Assembly: GCA_001604565.1 (NCBI GenBank)
Contig: LVBV01000012.1
Span: 1 to 64,000, forward strand
Source of the DNA: Puniceicoccales bacterium Verruco_01
GTDB taxonomy: Bacteria > Verrucomicrobiota > Verrucomicrobiia > Opitutales > Oceanipulchritudinaceae
Direction of reading: 5' to 3'
Length of the DNA: 64,000 bases
The position numbers and the translations under genes are program-made. This document shows, one piece after another, positions 60,358 through 64,000 of the stretch (position 1 is its first letter; each line of letters starts with the position of its first letter). The notes under the pieces are model-generated. The model was not told the origin of the DNA and did not search any database. It worked only from the letters and a program-made list of their open reading frames with translations.

Positions 60358-60954
60358 TCAATTCGATTGCTCCGGCGCGGAGGCTCCCTCGCCGTGAAGG
60401 CGCAGGAATTCACGGGATTCGGCGCGGTACACCCGCACGACGTGGTCCGAAATCTCGGGCAGGTCCCTGTTTTCCGTGGAGATGCCCGTGCCCGTGTGCA
60501 TGTAGATCGGCATGCGCTTTGCCATGAGAAGGCGCGTCCGCGCGACGGGATCGGCTACGTTCAACATCGGGCGGCGGTTGTTCATGGCCGTGCGCTCCAG
60601 AATCGTCTTTTCCGAAGCGAAAAGGCAGACAACGACCCCCTTCGAGAGAAGCAGTTCGCGCATGCCCGGCTCGATCGGGAGTCCTCCGCCGCAGGAGACG
60701 ACGCAGCCACGCGGGGGATGTCCGCCCTCGATGAAATCGCGTTCCATTTTGCGGAAGGCGGCCTCGCCGAATTTCTCAAAGATCGCCGGGATGCCCAGGC
60801 CCTCTTTTTCCTCGATGGCGTGGTCGCTGTCGATGAACCGCATCCCCAGACGACGCGCCACATACCGGCCCACGGCGCTCTTGCCCACGCCCATGAAGCC
60901 GATGAGGTAGAGGTTCGGGTTGTTTTCCGTGAAGCGCTGACGCATCAGCTTCAT
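60358..60954 (-). CDS. aroK: Shikimate kinase
   Basis: A 198-residue P-loop kinase of aromatic amino acid synthesis. It has Walker A IGFMGVGKSAVG, the shikimate-binding DSD (FIDSDHAIEE) and Arg, the GGG (SCGGGLPIEP) and the adenine-loop region MNNRRPMLNV. The N terminus is extended by about 14 residues before the first strand. ATG 60954 is used. Homology to gluconate kinase is excluded by the DSD and GGG pair. It has no other aro gene beside it. Confidence 0.88.
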   Translation of the reverse strand: MKLMRQRFTENNPNLYLIGFMGVGKSAVGRYVARRLGMRFIDSDHAIEEKEGLGIPAIFEKFGEAAFRKMERDFIEGGHPPRGCVVSCGGGLPIEPGMRELLLSKGVVVCLFASEKTILERTAMNNRRPMLNVADPVARTRLLMAKRMPIYMHTGTGISTENRDLPEISDHVVRVYRAESREFLRLHGEGASAPEQSN

Positions 60955-61106
60955 GAAAACGTTCCTTCTCGCCCCTTGCAAGCGATTGCGGGGGTGCGGT
61001 TTGCTTGCGTGTTCGGAAAACATCTTCCTGGCGGGACGGGGAGAGCCGTCGGTGTTTTTACATTTTGATTCCTAAAAGTCCGTCGGGGAAAAGTGAACGT
61101 ACGGTG

Positions 61107-61136
61107 TTGACTCTCGCGCATTTCGATGGCTAGGTT
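61107..61136 (+). promoter_or_regulatory. Sigma70-like promoter of pckG
   Basis: TTGACT (61107-61112), then an 18-bp spacer to TAGGTT (61131-61136). The 5' leader would be about 75 nt and include a GC-rich palindrome at 61178-61193. Confidence 0.4.
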
Positions 61137-61177
61137 GCGCAGGTTTCGCGGGAGGTGTTTCACTTTTTCATGTACTC

Positions 61178-61193
61178 TCGCGTACTTACGCGA
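61178..61193. promoter_or_regulatory. Palindrome in the pckG leader
   Basis: TCGCGT-ACTT-ACGCGA is a perfect 6+6 inverted repeat 25 bp before the pckG start. It could be a repressor site or an mRNA hairpin near the ribosome site. No regulator is identified. Confidence 0.35.
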
Positions 61194-61218
61194 AAACTAC
61201 CAACCAGGTTAGCAACCA

Positions 61219-63015
61219 ATGAGCGAAGTTACACAACACAAAGCCCTTCTGGAGTGGGTGAAGAGCGTCGCCGCCCTCACGCAGCCGAAGGATATCCGAT
61301 GGGTCAACGGTTCCGAGGCTGAAGACAAGGAACTGCGCGAGCTGATGGTGAAGAGCGGTTCGGCCATGTGGCTGAATCCGGTCAAGCGCCCGAACTGCCT
61401 CTTGGTGCGTTCCGATCCCCGCGACGTCGCTCGCGTGGAGAGCCGCACCTTCATCTGCTCCAAGCAGAAGATCGATGCCGGCCCGACCAACAACTGGGAG
61501 GACCCGGAGGTGATGAAGGCCAAGATGACCGGCCTTTACAAGGGCTGCATGAAGGGCCGTACGATGTACGTGATCCCCTTCTCGATGGGCCCGATCGGTT
61601 CGAACATCGCCAAGATCGGTGTCGAACTGACGGACAGCGCTTACGTCGTCACGAACATGCGCATCATGACCCGCATCGGCCAGAAGGTTCTGGACGTGCT
61701 GGGCAATGACGGTTTCTTCGTGAAGTGCATCCACTCGGTGGGCATGCCCCTCAACGAGGGCGTCAAGGACGTCGCCTGGCCCTGCGACCCGGCGAACACG
61801 TACATCGTCCACTTCCCCGAGGAACGCATGATCTGGTCCTTTGGTTCCGGCTACGGCGGCAATGCCCTGCTCGGCAAGAAGTGCCTCGCGCTCCGCATCG
61901 CCTCCGCCATCGCGAAGGACGAGGGGTGGCTCGCCGAGCACATGCTCATCCTTGGCGTCAAGGACCCGCAGGGTCGCAAGACCTATGTTACCGGTGCCTT
62001 CCCGAGCGCCTGCGGCAAGACCAATTTCGCGATGCTCATTCCTCCGCCGAGCATGGTGAAGGAAGGCTGGGAGGTCACCACCATCGGTGACGACATCGCC
62101 TGGATCAAGCCCGACTCAGAGGGCAACCTCCGCGCCATCAACCCCGAGAACGGCTTCTTCGGCGTCGCTCCGGGCACCTCTTACGACACCAACCCGAACG
62201 CCATGGACTCGTGCCGCAAGGACACGATCTTCACGAACGTCGCCCTCACGGACGACGGCGATGTGTGGTGGGAAGGCATGACCAAGGAAAAGCCCGCGCA
62301 CCTGATCGACTGGAAGGGACGCGACTGGACCCCGGCTTCCCCGGAGCCCTCTTCGCACCCGAACAGCCGCTTCACGGCCCCGGCCTACAACTGCCCGATC
62401 ATCGACAAGGACTGGCAGGATCCCAAGGGCGTCGTCATCAGCGCGATGCTCTTTGGTGGTCGCCGCATGAGCGCCATTCCGCTCGTGTTCCAGACCTTCA
62501 ACTGGCAGCACGGTGTTTACATCGGCGCCACCGTCGGCTCCGAGCAGACCGCCGCCGCCGAGGGCAAGGTCGGCCAGATGCGTCGCGATCCCTTCGCAAT
62601 GCTGCCCTTCTGCGGGTACAACATGGCGGATTACTTCGCGCACTGGCTTAAAGTGGGCAAGTCCGTCAAGCACGTCCCGATGATCTTCCACGTCAACTGG
62701 TTCCGTAAGACCGCGGAAGGCAAGTTCATGTGGCCGGGCTACGGCGACAACGCCCGCGTGCTCAAGTGGATCGTGGGCCGCGTGTATGGCGAGGCTCATG
62801 CCAAGGAGACCGCGCTCGGCCTCGTTCCAGAGTATGAGGATATCGACATGACGGGCCTGGATTTCTCCAAGGAGAAGTTCGAAGCCCTCATGGACATCGA
62901 CCCGAAGGCGCTTGCCCAGCAGGCCCTCGGCCACGACGAGCTCTTCCTCTCCCTGTGGGAACGCATGCCGAAGGAACTGCTGTGGCTGCGTGACCTCCTG
63001 GTCTCGCGCTACTAG
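61219..63015 (+). CDS. pckG: Phosphoenolpyruvate carboxykinase (GTP)
   Basis: GTP-dependent decarboxylation of oxaloacetate to PEP, the gateway to gluconeogenesis. The 598-residue protein has the substrate loop [23 protein letters not shown], the P-loop [13 protein letters not shown] with the active Cys, the kinase-2 region TIGDDIAWI, the GTP-binding NCPIID and the omega-loop region. The GTP type, not the ATP type (pckA), is shown by these motifs. The gene is single, with its own promoter and terminator. Confidence 0.96.
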   Translation: MSEVTQHKALLEWVKSVAALTQPKDIRWVNGSEAEDKELRELMVKSGSAMWLNPVKRPNCLLVRSDPRDVARVESRTFICSKQKIDAGPTNNWEDPEVMKAKMTGLYKGCMKGRTMYVIPFSMGPIGSNIAKIGVELTDSAYVVTNMRIMTRIGQKVLDVLGNDGFFVKCIHSVGMPLNEGVKDVAWPCDPANTYIVHFPEERMIWSFGSGYGGNALLGKKCLALRIASAIAKDEGWLAEHMLILGVKDPQGRKTYVTGAFPSACGKTNFAMLIPPPSMVKEGWEVTTIGDDIAWIKPDSEGNLRAINPENGFFGVAPGTSYDTNPNAMDSCRKDTIFTNVALTDDGDVWWEGMTKEKPAHLIDWKGRDWTPASPEPSSHPNSRFTAPAYNCPIIDKDWQDPKGVVISAMLFGGRRMSAIPLVFQTFNWQHGVYIGATVGSEQTAAAEGKVGQMRRDPFAMLPFCGYNMADYFAHWLKVGKSVKHVPMIFHVNWFRKTAEGKFMWPGYGDNARVLKWIVGRVYGEAHAKETALGLVPEYEDIDMTGLDFSKEKFEALMDIDPKALAQQALGHDELFLSLWERMPKELLWLRDLLVSRY

Positions 63016-63044
63016 TCCGATCTACTAGGTTTCTCTTCACGAAG

Positions 63045-63076
63045 GCGCTCCGGTCGAAAGACCGGGGCGCTTTTTT
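63045..63076 (+). terminator. Intrinsic terminator of pckG
   Basis: GCGCTCCGGTC-GAAA-GACCGGGGCGC forms an 11-bp stem with one G-T pair and a GAAA tetraloop, followed by TTTTTTG. It starts 29 bp after the pckG stop. Confidence 0.85.
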
Positions 63077-63080
63077 GTAT

Positions 63081-63116
63081 AAAAAGAAGACGGACGCCGC
63101 GTGGTGTCCGTCTTTT
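63081..63116 (-). terminator. Bidirectional terminator, leftward for the methyltransferase
   Basis: AAGACGGAC (63087-63095) and GTCCGTCTT (63106-63114) form a 9-bp stem. On the minus strand TCTTTTT follows; on the plus strand TTTT follows. It sits just after the methyltransferase stop. Confidence 0.7.
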
Positions 63117-63131
63117 GCCGCCGATGTGCGC

Positions 63132-63803
63132 TTAAGGCTTTTTTGCGTAAAACACGGCGAGGGGGAACCACTTGAAAAGTGTGTCCACGTCGGCGAAACC
63201 GATTTCGCGCAGCCACTCGAGCTGTTCCGATACGGTGGATGGCTGGTCGAACTTCATGCGTTCGTAGGCGGCGTCGATCTCAGCGCGCGGCAGGCCGCTC
63301 GATTCAATCGACTCTCTCCACTTGCGCATGTTGAGGTCGTCCGTCGCGGGCGTTTCACCCTTGATCTGGTCTGAATTGATGAAGGTTCCGCCGGGAACAA
63401 GCATCCGGAAGACCTTTTCGTAGAGCCTGCGCTTCTCCGGACCGGGAAGGTGGTGGATCGCGATTCCGGAGATTACGATGTCGAAGGGACCCGCGAGTGA
63501 CACATCCTCGAAGCCGCATTGGACGTATTGGAAGTCGGGATGCTCCGCAAAGCGTTCTTTGGCCACGTCCAGCATCTTGCCGGAGAGGTCGAGGAGGGTC
63601 ACGCGCGCCTTCGGATACTTCGTAAGGAGAATGGCCGTGAAGAGCCCGCTGCCACTGCCTAGGTCTAACACGCGCGGCGCCTCGCCCGGAAAGTCCAGCG
63701 CCCGCAACGGTACGCCATAAAAGTCGTCGAAGCAGGCGATCATCTGCCGCCTCTGCCCCTCGTATTTCGCCGCAACGGCGTCGAATTTGTCCCGTATGTC
63801 CAT
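63132..63803 (-). CDS. Class I SAM-dependent methyltransferase
   Basis: A 223-residue Rossmann methyltransferase. It has motif I VLDLGSGSGLFTAIL, the acidic end of strand 2 in VTLLDLSGKML, the Asp in FDIVISGIAIHHL (motif IV) and the post-motif helix LYEKVFRMLVPGGTF. The substrate is not shown; the fold is close to UbiE/tRNA cmo5U-type enzymes. ATG 63803 (MDIRDKFDAVAAKYE) is the family start. Confidence 0.82.
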   Translation of the reverse strand: MDIRDKFDAVAAKYEGQRRQMIACFDDFYGVPLRALDFPGEAPRVLDLGSGSGLFTAILLTKYPKARVTLLDLSGKMLDVAKERFAEHPDFQYVQCGFEDVSLAGPFDIVISGIAIHHLPGPEKRRLYEKVFRMLVPGGTFINSDQIKGETPATDDLNMRKWRESIESSGLPRAEIDAAYERMKFDQPSTVSEQLEWLREIGFADVDTLFKWFPLAVFYAKKP

Positions 63804-63870
63804 GTCTTCCGGTTTTCGGGCAAGAAAAACGGGCGGAGCGCCTTCTGGCAAGCCGGTCGAACCATTCCGT

Positions 63871-64000
63871 TCAAACGCCGGATTCTTCGCTCGATAGGAG
63901 GTGATCGAGCACCGCGTTCGCAAGCGTCAGGCCGAAGATGCCCGTGATGGCGGGCAGGCTCCCCATCACCACACGCGCGCGTCCGCGGTCGGGGGTATCC
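63871..64000 (-). CDS. C-terminal end of a ThiF/TcdA-like E1 enzyme (partial)
   Basis: On the minus strand an open frame runs from the window end to a TGA at 63871-63873 and encodes 42 residues, ending RARVVMGSLPAITGIFGLTLANAVLDHLLSSE. The GSLPxITGIFGL...AN pattern resembles the end of E1-like tRNA threonylcarbamoyladenosine dehydratases (TcdA), but the fragment is too short to be sure. It is co-directional with and upstream of the methyltransferase gene, with a 67-bp gap. Confidence 0.45.
   Translation of the reverse strand, partial: DTPDRGRARVVMGSLPAITGIFGLTLANAVLDHLLSSEESGV

Noticed and set aside
1-64000. CRISPR arrays, rRNA genes, intact insertion sequences or prophage
   Set aside because: No regularly spaced repeats, rRNA-like sequence, transposase or phage structural gene was found on reading both strands.

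Overview
The window (about 60% GC by eye, dense genes on both strands, few strong Shine-Dalgarno sites) is bacterial chromosome. A Gram-negative envelope is shown by lipobox lipoproteins, a tripartite RND efflux pump and a secretin. The best lineage clue is a four-gene pilus-type cluster (13521-17512) that resembles the Amuc_1098-1101 region of Akkermansia. Together with a Ser/Thr kinase fused to a formylglycine-enzyme-like domain, PEGA and FG-GAP proteins and GTP-type PEP carboxykinase, this suggests a member of Verrucomicrobiota, possibly Opitutae-like. That placement is inference from protein features, not a phylogeny.

Layout. 1-9.4 kb: the tail of a membrane protein, transketolase, hisA, a divergent pair of ribbon-helix-helix regulators, a metallo-beta-lactamase-fold enzyme, rpiB, a split ThrE-type exporter, a FabZ-like dehydratase, an adenine/adenosine deaminase and a MoeB-rhodanese fusion. 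9.5-13.3 kb: tRNA-Val(GAC), a gene-free stretch with DnaA-box-like motifs, two small membrane proteins and a KefB-like antiporter. 13.5-18.6 kb: the pilus/secretin operon and mutY. 18.6-29.8 kb: menD, a PfkB kinase, a PEGA/TolB-like lipoprotein, the kinase-FGE fusion, an orphan oppF-like ATPase, a VOC protein, a lipoprotein and hisS.

29.8-38.4 kb is a leftward amino-acid block: rlmN, serA, plsY, a secreted nitroreductase-like protein, then hom, lysC and thrC. Between the nitroreductase gene and hom lies a threonine attenuator that can be read directly: a short leader ORF with ten consecutive Thr codons, alternative hairpins, and a terminator with a T-run. 38.5-43.6 kb: sodA/B-type superoxide dismutase, purM, an oppD-like ATPase and a large peptide-binding protein. 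43.6-50.9 kb: a TatD hydrolase and a TetR regulator, divergent from an RND pump operon that carries an AcrR-type palindrome at its start. 51-64 kb: a secreted GH2 glycosidase, a MITE-like element, a truncated ECF sigma gene joined to a decayed VWA/YfbK-type gene, a three-gene operon of secreted proteins (trypsin-like protease, DUF3352-like, FG-GAP), aroK, pckG, a methyltransferase and the end of a ThiF/TcdA-like gene.

The most notable items are the thr attenuator with a possibly leaderless leader peptide, the sigma/VWA deletion remnant next to the MITE-like element, and the Akkermansia-like pilus cluster without motor genes in view.
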